Shown in pieces: positions 1-9,069 of a DNA stretch of 64,000 nucleotides. Under the pieces are notes generated by a model. That model was not told where the DNA came from. It was given only the letters and a program-made list of their open reading frames with translations, and searched no databases. The DNA comes from HGM04593 sp045646845 (lineage in GTDB: Bacteria; Bacteroidota; Bacteroidia; Bacteroidales; Bacteroidaceae). The translations under genes and the position numbers were made by a program. The stretch covers positions 1 through 64,000 of the forward strand of contig JAZRLO010000015.1 of assembly GCA_045646845.1 (NCBI GenBank). Direction: 5' to 3'. How positions within the stretch are numbered: position 1 is the stretch's first letter; every line of letters starts with the position of its first letter.

Positions 1-132
1 GCCATCCTTCTCGATTGTCTTCACCTGTGTAACTGCGCAAGGACCTGCTTCGATAACAGTGCATGGAACATTCTTGCCATCGGCACTGAAAACGGACATC
101 ATTCCGATTTTTTTTCCTAATAATCCTGGCAT
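1..132 (-). CDS. rplC: 50S ribosomal protein L3 (N-terminal part, cut by window edge)
   Basis: The first 44 codons read MPGLLGKKIGMMSVFSADG and continue into a VPCTVIEAGPC stretch, the typical start of bacterial L3. The protein binds 23S rRNA early in 50S assembly and reaches toward the peptidyl transferase centre. It lies 37 bases downstream of rpsJ on the same strand, as in the S10 operon, which in this lineage continues directly from the str operon. The rest of the gene lies outside the window. Confidence 0.95.
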   Translation of the reverse strand, partial: MPGLLGKKIGMMSVFSADGKNVPCTVIEAGPCAVTQVKTIEKDG

Positions 133-169
133 TTCAGTTTAATTTAAAAAATTGATAAATACATTAAAA

Positions 170-475
170 TTACACTTTAATCTCAACCTCAACTCCTGAA
201 GGAAGCTCAAGCTTCATGAGAGCATCAACTGTCTTAGCTGTAGAGCTGTAGATGTCGATAAGTCTCTTGAAAGAGGAAAGCTGGAACTGCTCACGGCTCT
301 TCTTGTTAACGAAGGTAGAGCGGTTAACTGTAAAAATACGCTTGTGTGTAGGCAATGGAATAGGACCGCTAACGATTGCGCCTGTAGCCTTCACTGTCTT
401 TACAATCTTCTCAGCCGACTTGTCAACCAAGTTGTGATCGTAAGATTTAAGTTTGATTCTAATTTTCTGACTCAT
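170..475 (-). CDS. rpsJ: 30S ribosomal protein S10
   Basis: The 101-residue product has the normal S10 length and motifs: IRIKLKSYDHNLVDKSA at the start, GPIPLPT in the middle and a terminal LPSGVEVEIKV. S10 sits in the head of the 30S subunit and, as NusE, also takes part in transcription antitermination. The gene lies between fusA and rplC, so the str and S10 operons are fused with no tuf gene between them, a common Bacteroidota arrangement. Confidence 0.97.
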   Translation of the reverse strand: MSQKIRIKLKSYDHNLVDKSAEKIVKTVKATGAIVSGPIPLPTHKRIFTVNRSTFVNKKSREQFQLSSFKRLIDIYSSTAKTVDALMKLELPSGVEVEIKV

Positions 476-508
476 TGTCTTTTTTATTTATTTATAAAAT
501 TCATAATC

Positions 509-544
509 GCCTGCCGGTTAAGAGTCATTCGCTAACCGGCAGGC
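509..544 (-). terminator. hairpin between fusA and rpsJ
   Basis: A perfect 12-bp inverted repeat (GCCTGCCGGTTA at 509-520, complement at 533-544) with a 12-base loop fills the fusA-rpsJ spacer. On the minus-strand transcript it is followed by an A/U-rich stretch, not a clean U run. It could be a partial terminator or an mRNA processing or stability hairpin that sets the fusA to rpsJ ratio. Confidence 0.5.
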
Positions 545-552
545 ATTATTTA

Positions 553-2646
553 TTACTTCTGAAGTTCTTCAAGTATCTGCTTTGTCAAAGAAGCGCTTAC
601 CTGATCGTGGTGGTCGTATGTCATTGAAGATGTAGCACGACCTGAAGTGATGGTACGCAGTGATGTAACGTAACCGAACATCTCTGACAGCGGAACCATA
701 GCCTTCACGATACGGGCACCTGTACGGCTTGTCTCGAAGCCCTCTACCTGACCGCGACGCTTGTTGAGGTCGGCAATCACGTCACCCATGCTCTCCTCGG
801 GAGTTACAACCTCGAGCTTCATGATAGGCTCAAGGAGCACAGGATTTGCCTTCTGACATGCGTTCTTGTATGCCTGAATAGCACAAACCTCGAACGAAAG
901 CTGGTCAGAGTCAACCGGGTGGAAACCACCGTCGAGAAGAACAACCTTCAAAGACTCCATCGGATAGCCTGCGAGAACACCGGCCTTGATAGCAGTCTGG
1001 AAGCCCTTCTGTACAGAAGGAATGAATTCCTTGGGCACATTACCACCCTTAACCTCGTTGACGAACTGAAGGTTACCCTCCTTAAAGTCCTCATCAGCAG
1101 GACCGACAGACACGAGAATCTTGGCATACTTACCCTTACCACCAGTCTGCTTCTTGTAAGTCTCGTCAACCTGAACTGTATTTGTGATAGCCTCCTTGTA
1201 GCTAACCTGGGGACGACCCTGGTTACACTCAACACTGAACTCACGCTTCAGACGGTCGATAATAATCTCGAGGTGAAGCTCACCCATACCGGAGATAATT
1301 GTCTGGCCGGACTGCTCGTCTGTCCTCACTGTAAATGTAGGATCCTCCTCGGCGAGTTTTGCAAGACCGTTAGCAAGTTTGTCAAGGTCTTTCTGAGTCT
1401 TGGGCTCAACTGCGATAGAGATCACAGGATCGGGGAATGTCATAGACTCGAGTACGATAGGTGCCTCCTCTGAACAGAGTGTATCACCTGTACGGACATC
1501 CTTCATACCGATTACTGCACCGATATCACCGGCACCGAGAACCTCAACAGGATTCTGTTTGTTTGAGTGCATCTGGAACATACGAGAGATACGCTCCTTG
1601 CGGCCTGAACGGCTGTCAAAGATATATGAACCAGACTCAAGCTTACCTGAATATACACGAACGTAGATCAGACGACCAACGAACGGGTTTGTCGCAATCT
1701 TGAACACAAGTGCTGATGTACTGTCATCCTCAGAAGGCTTGCGAGACTCCATCTCGTCAGTCTTGGGATTCATACCTTCGATTGCCGGAGTATCGAGCGG
1801 AGAAGGCAAGAAAGCACATACAAAGTCAAGAAGTGGCTGAACACCCTTGTTCTTGAATGAAGAACCGCAAGTCATCGGAGTAATCTCCAATGCAAGAGTA
1901 CCCTTACGGATAGCTGCGATAATCTCCTCCTCTGTGATAGACTCGGGCTCCTCGAGAACCTTCATCATCAACTCCTCATCGAAGTCAGCAGCCTTCTCAA
2001 GAAGGTGCTCTCTCCACTGATTAGCCTCATCAACCATCTCAGCGGGAATCTCCTCAACTGTATAATCCAAAGCACCGTCTCTGTAAACGAGAGCCTTCAT
2101 GGTGATAAGGTTGATTACACCAAGGAACTTCTCCTCTGAACCGATAGGAATTGTCACAGGACATGGGTTGGCACCAAGAATCTCCTTCATCTGACGCATT
2201 ACAGAGAAGTAGTCAGCACCTGAACGGTCCATCTTGTTCACGTAAGCGATACGAGGAACATTGTACTTGTCAGCCTGACGCCATACTGTCTCAGACTGGG
2301 GCTCAACACCACCTACTGCACAGAAAGCCGCGATAGCACCGTCAAGAACACGGAGTGAACGCTCAACCTCGGCTGTAAAGTCCACGTGTCCCGGAGTATC
2401 AATCAAGTTGAACTTATACTGCTGGTCTTTCCAGTTCCAGAAAGTTGTTGTCGCAGCAGAGGTAATGGTAATACCACGCTCCTGCTCCTGCTCCATCCAG
2501 TCCATTGTAGCAGCACCATCATGCACCTCACCTATCTTGTGTGAGAGACCGGTGTAGAACAATATACGCTCCGATGTAGTTGTTTTACCAGCATCGATGT
2601 GAGCACTAATACCAATATTACGGGTAAATTGTAGTTCGTTTGCCAT
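553..2646 (-). CDS. fusA: elongation factor G
   Basis: This is a full-length 697-residue translational GTPase that drives ribosomal translocation and, with RRF, ribosome recycling. G1 is AHIDAGKTTT at about 15-24, switch I RGITI at 57-61, DTPGH at 83-87 and NKMD at 137-140. The later domains carry GMGELHLEIIIDRLKREF and a C-terminal domain V with GRATSSMTYDHH. The position between rpsG and rpsJ marks it as the canonical str-operon EF-G and not one of the second EF-G paralogues many Bacteroidales carry elsewhere. It is spaced 19 bases from rpsG, so co-transcription is likely. Confidence 0.97.
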   Translation of the reverse strand: MANELQFTRNIGISAHIDAGKTTTSERILFYTGLSHKIGEVHDGAATMDWMEQEQERGITITSAATTTFWNWKDQQYKFNLIDTPGHVDFTAEVERSLRVLDGAIAAFCAVGGVEPQSETVWRQADKYNVPRIAYVNKMDRSGADYFSVMRQMKEILGANPCPVTIPIGSEEKFLGVINLITMKALVYRDGALDYTVEEIPAEMVDEANQWREHLLEKAADFDEELMMKVLEEPESITEEEIIAAIRKGTLALEITPMTCGSSFKNKGVQPLLDFVCAFLPSPLDTPAIEGMNPKTDEMESRKPSEDDSTSALVFKIATNPFVGRLIYVRVYSGKLESGSYIFDSRSGRKERISRMFQMHSNKQNPVEVLGAGDIGAVIGMKDVRTGDTLCSEEAPIVLESMTFPDPVISIAVEPKTQKDLDKLANGLAKLAEEDPTFTVRTDEQSGQTIISGMGELHLEIIIDRLKREFSVECNQGRPQVSYKEAITNTVQVDETYKKQTGGKGKYAKILVSVGPADEDFKEGNLQFVNEVKGGNVPKEFIPSVQKGFQTAIKAGVLAGYPMESLKVVLLDGGFHPVDSDQLSFEVCAIQAYKNACQKANPVLLEPIMKLEVVTPEESMGDVIADLNKRRGQVEGFETSRTGARIVKAMVPLSEMFGYVTSLRTITSGRATSSMTYDHHDQVSASLTKQILEELQK

Positions 2647-2665
2647 CTTCTATAACTATTACGGA

Positions 2666-3142
2666 TTAGAAACGGAAATGTGCGAATGCACGGTTAGCCT
2701 CAGCCATACGGTGCATATCCTCCTTACGCTTGTAAGCACCACCCTGGTTGTTGTATGCATCCATAATCTCGTTGCAAAGCTTCTCTGACATTGACTTACC
2801 GCCGCGCTTGCGAGCGAAAAGAATCATGTTCTTCATAGAGATAGACTCCTTACGGTCTGCACGGATCTCTGTAGGAACCTGGAATGTTGCACCACCGATA
2901 CGACGTGACTTAACCTCAACCTTAGGAGTAACGTTCTCCAAAGCCTGCTTCCAAATTTCAAGTGGAGTTTTTTCCTCGCTCTTCATCTTGTTTCCTACAA
3001 GCTCAAGAGCACCGTAGAAGATTGTGTACGAAATGTTCTTCTTTCCATCATACATCAGGTGGTTAACGAACTTAGAAACCATCTGATCGCCGAAAACGGG
3101 ATCCGGAAGGACCACGCGCTTTTTTGGTTTTGCTTTTCTCAT
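2666..3142 (-). CDS. rpsG: 30S ribosomal protein S7
   Basis: A 158-residue S7, the primary 16S-binding protein that nucleates assembly of the 30S head. Recognisable parts are MRKAKPKKRVVLPDPVFGD at the start, IGGATFQVPTEIR in the centre, and the C-terminal KREDMHRMAEANRAFAHFRF. It is the second gene of the str operon. The rpsL-rpsG spacer is rather long (191 bases) and holds a short inverted repeat (ATCCCG...CGGGAT), so expression could be tuned there. Confidence 0.97.
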   Translation of the reverse strand: MRKAKPKKRVVLPDPVFGDQMVSKFVNHLMYDGKKNISYTIFYGALELVGNKMKSEEKTPLEIWKQALENVTPKVEVKSRRIGGATFQVPTEIRADRKESISMKNMILFARKRGGKSMSEKLCNEIMDAYNNQGGAYKRKEDMHRMAEANRAFAHFRF

Positions 3143-3333
3143 TTTCTTTTGCGAAAATTAATGTTTTGTTTGGCTGCGTTATCGTATTTCTTCAACATCT
3201 CCACCGAGACATTTACTCAACCTTTATAACCTCAAACAAACCAAAACTGTTAAATATATGTTTCAAAAAGTCATATCCCGTTTTTTACAAGCCGGGATCA
3301 CTTGAGCTACCGCTTGAAGACCGAAGCCTTGAA

Positions 3334-3714
3334 TTACTTCTTCGCTTTAGGACGCTTTGCACCATACTTTGAACGGCGCTGTGTGCGGTTAGCAACACCG
3401 GCTGTATCAAGAGTACCGCGAACGATGTGGTAGCGAACACCAGGAAGGTCCTTTACACGACCACCACGTACCAAAACGATTGAGTGCTCCTGCAAGTTGT
3501 GGCCCTCACCAGGGATGTAAGAGTTAACCTCCTTCTGGTTGGTCAAACGCACACGAGCAACTTTTCTCATAGCAGAGTTAGGTTTCTTAGGAGTTGTAGT
3601 GTAAACACGCACGCACACGCCACGACGCTGCGGACAGTTGTCGAGTGCGGGTGACTTACTCTTCTCTACAATCACCTCTCTGCCTTTTCTTACTAATTGC
3701 TGAATTGTAGGCAT
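3334..3714 (-). CDS. rpsL: 30S ribosomal protein S12
   Basis: S12, 126 residues, forms part of the decoding centre. The PKKPNSAMRK loop with Lys43 and the GGRVKDLPGVRYH loop with Lys88 and Pro91 are present. These positions carry the residues associated with streptomycin sensitivity in other bacteria, so no classical resistance substitution is seen. First gene of the str operon, with a promoter-like element about 80 bases upstream. Confidence 0.97.
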   Translation of the reverse strand: MPTIQQLVRKGREVIVEKSKSPALDNCPQRRGVCVRVYTTTPKKPNSAMRKVARVRLTNQKEVNSYIPGEGHNLQEHSIVLVRGGRVKDLPGVRYHIVRGTLDTAGVANRTQRRSKYGAKRPKAKK

Positions 3715-3792
3715 TTTGTTAAATTTTTAATTATTATATATTGTTTTTTAAATATTTCTACGCCGATGAACACTATAGTCCATTTTGGACTG

Positions 3793-3800
3793 CAAAGGTA
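3793..3800 (-). promoter_or_regulatory. str operon promoter, -7 element
   Basis: CAAAGGTA on the plus strand reads TACCTTTG on the coding strand, a match to the Bacteroidota -7 consensus TAnnTTTG. It lies about 80 bases upstream of the rpsL start. No convincing -33 TTTG was found at the usual spacing. The remainder of the 3715-4020 spacer is A/T-rich, apart from the obg terminator at 3967-3999. Confidence 0.6.
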
Positions 3801-3966
3801 AAAATTATTTTTCTAATAAAAAAGGGTTTATTCTCTTTTTAAACGTAAGGTGCGCACAAGCACCCCTCCAGAAGCCCCAAAAAGGCTATTTTTAATGTTA
3901 AATATTCTTAAATGTAAAAATTCTGCATAAAAAAGCATAAAACGACACAAAACTCCGACAAAGAAA

Positions 3967-3999
3967 AGGAGCTGCAGCATACAAAACACCGCAGCTCCT
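3967..3999 (-). terminator. intrinsic terminator after obg
   Basis: AGGAGCTGC (3967-3975) pairs with GCAGCTCCT (3991-3999) across a 15-base loop. In the minus-strand transcript the hairpin is followed by UUUUCUUUG. It ends the hpt-adk-obg unit just before the str operon promoter. Confidence 0.75.
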
Positions 4000-4020
4000 A
4001 TACCTTATATATATAATACG

Positions 4021-5181
4021 TCACTCCTCGTCGAAATCGAACTCATCATAGCCAAGATCATCGTCGTCGCACTCAAGGCCAGCATCATCGTAATCAGCCT
4101 CCCAATCGGCGAAGTCCGCCGCCAGCATACGTCTGTCATAATCACGATGAACAAGTTCATCACGCTTGACGGCAGCAAGACGGTTCTCCTCGCTATTCAG
4201 TTCAGACCAAAGCACATCCTTGAGTTCCTGAACGCCCTCACCCGTTGCAGCAGAAATGAACACGACGGGAACGTCTTCGGGCAGATTTTCCGAAAGCATC
4301 TCCTTCAGTTCCTCGTCGATAAGGTCACATTTTGTCACTGCAAGCACGCGCTGCTTGTCAAGCATTTCGGGATTGAACGTAGCAAGTTCATTCAACAAAA
4401 CCTCGTACTCCTTCTTTATATCATCGGCTTCGGCCGGAACCATGAACAACAGCAATGAATTACGCTCAATATGACGGAGAAAGCGCAACCCCAAGCCCTT
4501 GCCCTGACTTGCACCCTCTATAATTCCGGGAATATCAGCCATCACGAAAGACTTGCCGTCACGATAGGAGACTATTCCAAGGTTAGGTTCAAGCGTAGTG
4601 AACGGATAGTTTGCAATTTTAGGTTTCGCTGCAGAAACAGAGGAGAGAAGTGTCGATTTTCCGGCATTAGGGAAACCTACAAGACCTACATCTGCCAACA
4701 ATTTCAATTCAAGGGTCACAGTCATCTCCTGCATCGGCTCACCAGGTTGCGCAAAACGGGGAGCCTGACGTGTAGGAGTCGCGAAATGGACATTGCCAAG
4801 ACCACCACGGCCACCTTTGAGAAGCGTTACAAGCTGCCCGTCCTCCATAACATCGCAGAGAAACTCACCCGTTTCAGCATTGTACGCAACGGTTCCACAG
4901 GGCACATCCACTATTTTACTCTCCCCGTCAGCACCTGTACTCTTGTTTATTCCGCCATTCTGACCGTTGCCGGCAAAGATATGCCGCTGGTACTTCAGAT
5001 GAAGCAGAGTCCAGTAGTTTCTGTTTCCTCGGAGTATAATATCACCACCCTTTCCGCCGTCACCGCCGTCAGGACCGCCATTAGGTATATATTTAGCCCT
5101 GTGAAGATGCGCCATACCTCTACCTCCACGGCCGGAGCGGCATACTATCTTCACATAATCTATAAAATTCGATTCAGCCAT
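4021..5181 (-). CDS. obgE: Obg family GTPase
   Basis: A 386-residue Obg/CgtA GTPase involved in 50S subunit maturation and stress control. The glycine-rich Obg fold fills the first 160 residues (NGGPDGGDGGKGG motif). The G domain follows with GFPNAGKST at 169-177, DIPG at 216-219 and TKCD near 283. The C-terminus is strongly acidic (repeated DDDD and DFDEE), as in many Obg proteins. It is 76 bases downstream of adk in the same direction, with a hairpin in the spacer. Confidence 0.95.
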   Translation of the reverse strand: MAESNFIDYVKIVCRSGRGGRGMAHLHRAKYIPNGGPDGGDGGKGGDIILRGNRNYWTLLHLKYQRHIFAGNGQNGGINKSTGADGESKIVDVPCGTVAYNAETGEFLCDVMEDGQLVTLLKGGRGGLGNVHFATPTRQAPRFAQPGEPMQEMTVTLELKLLADVGLVGFPNAGKSTLLSSVSAAKPKIANYPFTTLEPNLGIVSYRDGKSFVMADIPGIIEGASQGKGLGLRFLRHIERNSLLLFMVPAEADDIKKEYEVLLNELATFNPEMLDKQRVLAVTKCDLIDEELKEMLSENLPEDVPVVFISAATGEGVQELKDVLWSELNSEENRLAAVKRDELVHRDYDRRMLAADFADWEADYDDAGLECDDDDLGYDEFDFDEE

Positions 5182-5210
5182 ACACTTTAAATTGCTATAC
5201 TAAAACAAAC

Positions 5211-5234
5211 GGTTGCCGCCTAACAGCGGCAACC
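5211..5234 (-). terminator. hairpin between adk and obg
   Basis: A perfect 9-bp stem (GGTTGCCGC at 5211-5219, complement at 5226-5234) with a 6-base loop. In the transcript it lies after adk and before obg. There is no U tract, so it is more likely a partial terminator or an mRNA-stabilising hairpin. Confidence 0.45.
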
Positions 5235-5257
5235 CGACCACATAAAACAGAGGTTTA

Positions 5258-5830
5258 TCAGATTCGAGCATCGATTGCCGCTACGATGTCGGCAAAGATT
5301 CGATCGAGTTCACCGGAACCCTTTATGTAACAGTGCTTACCGTCATTCTTGTACCATTCCTTGAGAGGTGAGGTCTGCTCCGCATAGACAACAAGACGCT
5401 TCTTTATGGTCTCTTCATTATCGTCTGCTCTGCCCGACTCCTCCCCGCGCTTGAGAAGGCGCACCATGAGTTCCTCTTCCGGGACATCAAGCTCAAGCAT
5501 TGCAGTCACATCCTGACCACGCTCATTGAGCAAAGACTTCAGAGCCTCAGCCTGGGCAATCGTGCGCGGAAAACCATCGAAAATAACACCGTTACCGCCG
5601 GCCAATGAATCGAGTTTGGCAGCGAGTATGCTTATCATAAGATCATCCGGGATAAGCTGACCGTTGTCGATAAGTTTCTTTGCAGTCTTGCCGAGCTCGG
5701 TTCCAGCCGCAATTTCCGCACGGAGTACATCACCGGTAGAGATGTGATCAAGACCATACTTCTCTACAATCTTAACGCTCTGTGTTCCCTTTCCACTGCC
5801 GGGAGCACCAAAAATCACAATATTAAGCAT
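5258..5830 (-). CDS. adk: adenylate kinase, short form
   Basis: It catalyses AMP + ATP = 2 ADP in the cytoplasm. The 190-residue protein has the P-loop GAPGSGKGTQ at about 8-17, the AMP-site ISTGDVLRAE and the signature VIFDGFPRT. The LID region is short and has no zinc cysteines, which makes this the short, zinc-free class. It follows hpt by only 15 bases, which places two purine-nucleotide enzymes in one transcript. Confidence 0.96.
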   Translation of the reverse strand: MLNIVIFGAPGSGKGTQSVKIVEKYGLDHISTGDVLRAEIAAGTELGKTAKKLIDNGQLIPDDLMISILAAKLDSLAGGNGVIFDGFPRTIAQAEALKSLLNERGQDVTAMLELDVPEEELMVRLLKRGEESGRADDNEETIKKRLVVYAEQTSPLKEWYKNDGKHCYIKGSGELDRIFADIVAAIDARI

Positions 5831-5845
5831 ATTATCAAATTTTAT

Positions 5846-6382
5846 TTACTCAACAACGTCGTATATATCGGGAAGATTTCTGCCCAAACCGTCATAATCA
5901 AGACCGAATCCGACTATAAACCTGTCCGGTATGGTAAAAGTAGCATATTTCACTTCGACCGGAACCTGCAGTCGTGCCGGTTTGACAAAAAGCGAAGCAA
6001 TTTCCACCGAAGCCGGATTGCTCTTCGCCAGAGTCTCAAGCATCTTCTGCATCGTCAGACCGGTATCGACGATATCTTCAATGACAATTATATCACGACC
6101 CTCTATCGATTCCGTCAGACCAAGCAACTGCCTCACCTCGCCGGAGGTTTCGGTACCCTGATACGAAGAGAGCTTAACAAACGAGATTTCACACTCTATA
6201 TCAAGATTGCGCATCAATTCAGACGCGAACATGAAGCACCCGTTCAGCACCCCCAGCAGTATTGGCCGTTTACCTTTGTAATCCCTGTTTATCGACTCCG
6301 CCACGCGCTTGATTTCGGCGCATATCTCGTCATTGGCAATTGACTTGACGAACTCCCTGTCGTGTATCTTTATTACTGACAT
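5846..6382 (-). CDS. hpt: hypoxanthine phosphoribosyltransferase
   Basis: A purine salvage enzyme that makes IMP (and probably GMP) from the base and PRPP. The PRPP-binding motif is DIIVIEDIVDTGLT, and LLGVLNGCFMFASELMR holds the pyrophosphate-binding loop. The open frame extends upstream to 6523, but MSVIKIHDREF at 6382 is the better start. It gives the usual family length (178 residues), and the extra N-terminus is not family-like and overlaps a promoter-like element. Confidence 0.93.
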   Translation of the reverse strand: MSVIKIHDREFVKSIANDEICAEIKRVAESINRDYKGKRPILLGVLNGCFMFASELMRNLDIECEISFVKLSSYQGTETSGEVRQLLGLTESIEGRDIIVIEDIVDTGLTMQKMLETLAKSNPASVEIASLFVKPARLQVPVEVKYATFTIPDRFIVGFGLDYDGLGRNLPDIYDVVE

Positions 6383-6430
6383 ACCGATATGATTTTCATT
6401 AAAGTATATCCCGAGCCGGAATATCAACCA

Positions 6431-6438
6431 CAAAAATA
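6431..6438 (-). promoter_or_regulatory. promoter candidate for hpt-adk-obg, -7 element
   Basis: The minus strand reads TATTTTTG, a match to TAnnTTTG, about 50 bases upstream of the chosen hpt start. A paired -33 is not clear. Confidence 0.45.
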
Positions 6439-6550
6439 GAACAAAGTTCCGAAATATGCCACGCGAGCAGAACTTTTTACGCCCCGGATGGATAAAAAAA
6501 AGCTCAACGCCACATATCGGCACGGCGCATTGGAATTAGTTGGAACATTT

Positions 6551-6583
6551 TTGATCATGAATTGAAAAAAAATGCTATCTTCG
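6551..6583 (+). promoter_or_regulatory. promoter of the DUF4831 gene
   Basis: TTG at 6551-6553 (within TTTTTG) is followed 22 bases later by TATCTTCG at 6576-6583, close to the TAnnTTTG consensus. The predicted transcript starts about 45 bases before the ATG at 6637. Confidence 0.5.
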
Positions 6584-6636
6584 CAACAAATTAGAGGCTT
6601 TGTACCCGAACGACAGCTTTACGAACATACAGAAAC

Positions 6637-7686
6637 ATGAAAAGAGCGTTTTTAACAATCGTGGCACTGGTAGCAGCACACTGCATGGCTCAGACCGAAG
6701 TCAACACCTTCTCTCCCGGCAAGAATGAAGGTGCCACATACGCATTGCCCGACACAAAAATAGAAATAACAGTCACTGCGACATGCGTCACACGCACTCC
6801 CGGCGAGTTCAGCAGATACGCCGAAAGGTACCTGCGCATAAACGACGCCATAACAGAGCACGAAAACCGCTGGACAATCGACGGAATAGAGATTGAAACA
6901 GTCGGAGTGCCCAACCCTGAAAAGAGATTCACCATAAAATTGAACAAAAGCACTGCCAGCAACATAACATTGGGAAGCAACGGAGTGATTGAGTCAATCA
7001 ACTGCGAACCGTTGGAAGAGAATACCGTCAAGCCTTTGCCCACACATACCGGGGGACCAAAGGAGACCGCCACCCAATACATGACCGGAGAGATGCTGCA
7101 GGCGACCTCCACTGCCAAACTTGCGGAACTGACGGCAAAGCAGATATATGACATCAGGGAGAGCAAGGGTGAGATACTGAGAGGCGAAGCGGACAACATG
7201 CCTACAGACGGCGTTGGTCTGAAACTTGTGCTGGAACAGCTCGACAAAGAAGAAAAGGCACTCATGGAACTTTTTACCGGAAGAACAGACACCATATACA
7301 AAAGCATGAAAATCAGCCTGCTGCCGGGCATAGAAGAGTGCGACACGACCGATGCGGTCCTGTTCCGTTTCTCACGCAAGCTGGGCATTCTTGACAAGGA
7401 AGACCTTGCAGGAGACCCAGTCTATTACAGCATGAAGAACCTGAGGAGCGTGACCACCCGGATTGAAGTCAAGAAACCGCTCAAGAAAGAGGGCATATGT
7501 TACAATGTACCCGGAAGCGCAAGGATGGAAATCTACATGCGCGGACGCAAACTGACAAGCAAAGAACTCTCCATAGCACAGCTGGGAACTACAGAAATCC
7601 TTTCGAAGGATCTGTTCAGAAAAGAAAACAAGACGCGCGTACAGTTTGACAGGAACACAGGAGGAATCGTCAATATAATGAAATAA
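6637..7686 (+). CDS. DUF4831 family exported protein
   Basis: A 349-residue protein with a signal peptide (MKRAFLTIVALVAAHCMAQ). The mature start resembles the Bacteroidales DUF4831 family: TYALPDTKIEITVTATC, then TPGEFSRYAERYLRI. The function of that family is unknown. The protein is probably periplasmic or on the inner face of the outer membrane. It lies 23 bases upstream of ffh and may share its transcript, with its own promoter in front. There are no catalytic motifs that I can recognise. Confidence 0.8.
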   Translation: MKRAFLTIVALVAAHCMAQTEVNTFSPGKNEGATYALPDTKIEITVTATCVTRTPGEFSRYAERYLRINDAITEHENRWTIDGIEIETVGVPNPEKRFTIKLNKSTASNITLGSNGVIESINCEPLEENTVKPLPTHTGGPKETATQYMTGEMLQATSTAKLAELTAKQIYDIRESKGEILRGEADNMPTDGVGLKLVLEQLDKEEKALMELFTGRTDTIYKSMKISLLPGIEECDTTDAVLFRFSRKLGILDKEDLAGDPVYYSMKNLRSVTTRIEVKKPLKKEGICYNVPGSARMEIYMRGRKLTSKELSIAQLGTTEILSKDLFRKENKTRVQFDRNTGGIVNIMK

Positions 7687-7709
7687 TAACCAATAAATAC
7701 ACATAAGAG

Positions 7710-9038
7710 ATGTTTGAAAACCTAAGCGAGCGTCTGGAACGCTCATTGAAGATACTTAAAGGAGAGGGACGAATTACGGAGGTCAACGTAGCGGAGACCC
7801 TGAAGGATGTACGCAAGGCCCTGCTCGACGCCGACGTCAACTACAAGGTTGCGAAGACCTTCACCGACACCGTAAAGAACAAGGCCATAGGCCAGAACGT
7901 ATTGACATCGCTTCACCCGAGCCAGTTGATGGTGAAGATTGTCCACGATGAGCTTACCGCCCTTATGGGAGGCGAGGCCACAGAGATAAATTACGAGGGA
8001 CACCCTGCCGTAATACTCATGTCAGGTCTTCAGGGTAGTGGTAAGACCACCTTCTCTTCTAAACTCGCAAACTACCTGAAGAAAAAGAAGAACCGCAAAC
8101 CCATGCTCGTAGCCTGCGACGTATATCGTCCTGCAGCCATCGACCAGCTGAAGGTTCTGGGAGAGAGCATAGACGTTCCCGTATATAGCGAGCCGGAGAG
8201 CAAAGACCCTGTACAGATAGCACTCAACGCCATCAAGAAGGCAAAAGCCGACGGACTCAACCTGGTAATCATAGATACCGCCGGCCGCCTGGCCATCGAC
8301 GAGGCCATGATGAAAGAGATTGCCGCCATCAAGGAGGCAGTAAACCCGACAGAGACCCTATTCGTTGTTGACTCGATGACCGGTCAGGATGCCGTGAACA
8401 CAGCAAAAGAGTTCAATGACAGACTCGACTTCACAGGCGTCATTCTCACAAAGCTTGACGGTGACACACGCGGTGGTGCCGCATTGTCAATACGTACAGT
8501 AGTCACAAAGCCCATCAAGTTCATAGGTACCGGCGAAAAACTCGAAGCCATAGACCAGTTCCACCCCAGTCGTATGGCAGACCGTATTCTGGGTATGGGC
8601 GACGTGGTATCTCTTGTTGAACGTGCACAGGAGCAGTTCAGCGAGGAGGAGGCAAGGAAACTGCAGCGCAAAATGGCGAAGAACCAGTTCGACTACAACG
8701 ACTTCCTCGCTCAGATACAGCAGATTAAGAAGATGGGTAACATAAAGGACCTTATGGCAATGATTCCGGGAATAGGAAAGGCCGTAAAGGACCTTGACAT
8801 TGACGACAACGCATTCAAGAGCGTAGAGGCCATCATACACTCCATGACCCCGAAGGAGCGTGCCAACCCCGACATCATCAACAACTCCCGCAAGGAGCGT
8901 ATTGCCCGTGGTAGCGGCAACACGCTACAGGAGGTAAACCGCATAGTAAAACAGTTCGAGCAGATACGCAAGACCATGAAAAACGTGGCAGGCGGCAAGA
9001 TGCCGAACATGGCCGGAATGATGAGAGGAAAGAGATAA
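7710..9038 (+). CDS. ffh: signal recognition particle protein
   Basis: SRP54, the GTPase that binds signal sequences and, with 4.5S RNA and FtsY, delivers nascent membrane proteins to the translocon. It is 442 residues. The N domain comes first, then the G domain with GLQGSGKTT at 106-114, DTAGRL near 190 and TKLDGDTRGG near 248. The methionine-rich M domain closes the protein (GKMPNMAGMMRGKR). A 31-base spacer links it to folD. Confidence 0.97.
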   Translation: MFENLSERLERSLKILKGEGRITEVNVAETLKDVRKALLDADVNYKVAKTFTDTVKNKAIGQNVLTSLHPSQLMVKIVHDELTALMGGEATEINYEGHPAVILMSGLQGSGKTTFSSKLANYLKKKKNRKPMLVACDVYRPAAIDQLKVLGESIDVPVYSEPESKDPVQIALNAIKKAKADGLNLVIIDTAGRLAIDEAMMKEIAAIKEAVNPTETLFVVDSMTGQDAVNTAKEFNDRLDFTGVILTKLDGDTRGGAALSIRTVVTKPIKFIGTGEKLEAIDQFHPSRMADRILGMGDVVSLVERAQEQFSEEEARKLQRKMAKNQFDYNDFLAQIQQIKKMGNIKDLMAMIPGIGKAVKDLDIDDNAFKSVEAIIHSMTPKERANPDIINNSRKERIARGSGNTLQEVNRIVKQFEQIRKTMKNVAGGKMPNMAGMMRGKR

Positions 9039-9069
9039 AGGAACTTCATCAACCTAAAAAAGAAACGTT

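Noticed and set aside
919..1473. 184-codon plus-strand frame inside fusA
   Set aside because: It lies antisense to the clearly conserved EF-G gene, with Leu/Thr-rich shadow composition and no family match.
3334..3714. Streptomycin-resistance mutation in rpsL
   Set aside because: Lys43, Lys88 and Pro91 are the sensitive-type residues.
4471..5190. 239-codon plus-strand frame opposite obg
   Set aside because: Antisense shadow of the glycine-rich Obg gene; the minus-strand protein has all GTPase motifs.
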